This document shows positions 32,342-33,210 of a stretch of DNA of 33,210 nucleotides, piece by piece; positions within the stretch are counted from its first letter, which is position 1, and every line of letters begins with the position of its first letter. The position numbers and the translations under genes are program-made. The notes beneath the pieces were generated by a model. It was not told where the DNA came from. It saw only the letters and a program-made list of their open reading frames with translations, and ran no database searches. The stretch is from Chloroflexota bacterium. Its GTDB lineage: Bacteria > Chloroflexota > Dehalococcoidia > DSTF01 > RBG-16-68-14. Location of the stretch: contig QIFC01000092.1 in the NCBI GenBank assembly GCA_003228685.1, forward strand, positions 1 to 33,210. Direction: 5' to 3'.

Positions 32342-33210
32342 ATGGCAAGTTCCATTCTTGTAGTCGGAGAAGTTGACGAGGGAAGCCTCGCCCCAATCAC
32401 GAAAGAGATGCTCGGCGCGGCCCGGCGTCTCAGCGGCGATGGAACGGTAGCCTGCGCGCTCATCGGCTCCGGCGTTGACGCAGCCGGCCAGGCAGCCAGC
32501 GCCCTCGCGGATGAAGTCCTCATCGTCGACGATGCGGCGCTCGCCGAGTACAACTCGGACGCCTACCTTCAGGCCATGCTCAAGGTCGCCGAACAGGCAG
32601 CCGCGCCGATCATCCTGTTCGGCCAGACGGACCTGGGAAGAGACCTGGCGCCGCGGCTGGCCTTCCACCTACACACGGGCGTCATCATGGACACGATTGA
32701 GCTGGCGATGGAAGGCGATAGGCTGCAGGGCACACGCCCCTGCTATGGTGGCAACGCCCGCGCGATTAACGTCGTTCGCGGCGACCCCCAGATCGCCACG
32801 GTCCGCGCCAAGTCACAAGACCCTGGCGCCGAGGACGCCCCCCGCCAGGGCACGGTGACGAAGGTCGACGCGGCCATCGATCAGAGCGCCGTGCGCGTCA
32901 AAGTCACCGATCGAAAGGGCGTCTCGGCTGAAGGGGTCCGCCTGGAAGACGCCGACGTCGTCGTCTCCGGTGGCCGCGGCCTCGGCGGGCCTGAAGGCTT
33001 CGGTGTGATCGAAGAACTAGCGAGCGCTCTGGGTGCTGCCGTCGGCGCGAGCCGTGCCGTCTGCGACCTCGAGTGGCGCCCCGTGTCAGAGCAGGTTGGG
33101 CTGACTGGCAAAGTCGTCAGCCCAACGCTCTATATCGCCGTCGCCATCTCCGGCGCCAGCCAGCACATGGCCGGCTGCTCCGGCTCCAAGAACATCGTCG
33201 CGATCAACAA
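32342..33210 (+). CDS. etfA: Electron transfer flavoprotein subunit alpha (5' part)
   Basis: The frame is open from ATG 32342 to the window end (289 codons and 2 bases). The N-terminal domain starts ASSILVVGEVDEGSLAPITK. The FAD domain has VVSGGRGLGGPEGFG, then QVGLTGKVVSPTLYIAVAIS and GASQHMAGCSGSKNIVAIN, the standard FAD-binding blocks of EtfA. Together with etfB it makes the electron-carrying heterodimer. A GAGGAG ribosome site precedes the ATG. Only the last segment, about 30 residues in most EtfA proteins, is missing. Confidence 0.95.
   Translation, partial: MASSILVVGEVDEGSLAPITKEMLGAARRLSGDGTVACALIGSGVDAAGQAASALADEVLIVDDAALAEYNSDAYLQAMLKVAEQAAAPIILFGQTDLGRDLAPRLAFHLHTGVIMDTIELAMEGDRLQGTRPCYGGNARAINVVRGDPQIATVRAKSQDPGAEDAPRQGTVTKVDAAIDQSAVRVKVTDRKGVSAEGVRLEDADVVVSGGRGLGGPEGFGVIEELASALGAAVGASRAVCDLEWRPVSEQVGLTGKVVSPTLYIAVAISGASQHMAGCSGSKNIVAIN

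Overview
The window is about 33.2 kb of high-GC bacterial DNA. It most resembles a Chloroflexota (Dehalococcoidia-like) chromosome. That rests on indirect signs: secreted proteins with Thr/Pro-rich stalks ending in dockerin-like Ca-binding repeats, EtfBA, LCP/LysM/MurJ envelope genes, many GTG/TTG starts, and several genes whose promoter -10 box lies 5-10 nt before the start codon. No rRNA or marker gene in the window fixes the taxon, so this is inference.

Layout. (1) 1-850: scar region, with a probable insertion-sequence end, a frameshifted tyrosine-recombinase C-terminus, a tRNA-Leu(TAA) and a short GGDEF-like remnant. (2) 850-6,520: accessory genes: GNAT acetyltransferase; an overlapping ADP-ribosylglycohydrolase/ribokinase pair; a bacterial eRF1-like protein; a deleted second copy of the ribokinase 3' end; and two divergent unknown genes, one with a HEPN-like RNxxxH motif. 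(3) 6,640-6,975: a three-tRNA operon (Trp-Leu-Cys) with its own promoter, back to back with the M16 peptidase promoter. (4) 7,096-15,286: M16 peptidase, an alkaline-phosphatase-superfamily enzyme with an apparently permuted core, a TetR regulator, and a MacB/FtsX-type ABC exporter. (5) 15,339-19,392: two dockerin-like secreted proteins, one a metzincin protease split by a 5-bp repeat expansion, flanking azlCD, plus a small secreted partner gene. (6) 19,393-23,738: an intergenic region with an array of 17-bp palindromes, then amidase, alpha/beta hydrolase, amidohydrolase remnant, dienelactone hydrolase and a second alpha/beta hydrolase. (7) 23,804-31,319: LysM protein, divergent LCP protein, zinc alcohol dehydrogenase, ribosomal protein S20 (TTG start), NTF2-like protein, MurJ, glycerate kinase and a small membrane protein. 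(8) 31,488-end: etfB and the 5' part of etfA, which runs off the window.

Functional themes are envelope and secretion (ABC exporter, LysM, LCP, MurJ, dockerin-like proteins), small-molecule hydrolysis and catabolism (hydrolase cluster, DraG/ribokinase, alcohol dehydrogenase, glycerate kinase, Etf), and translation (tRNAs, S20, eRF1-like factor). The most unusual observations are the metzincin frameshift that removal of one 5-bp repeat unit repairs exactly, the permuted phosphatase, the tandem palindromes before the amidase, the ribokinase deletion copy, and a set of apparently leaderless genes.
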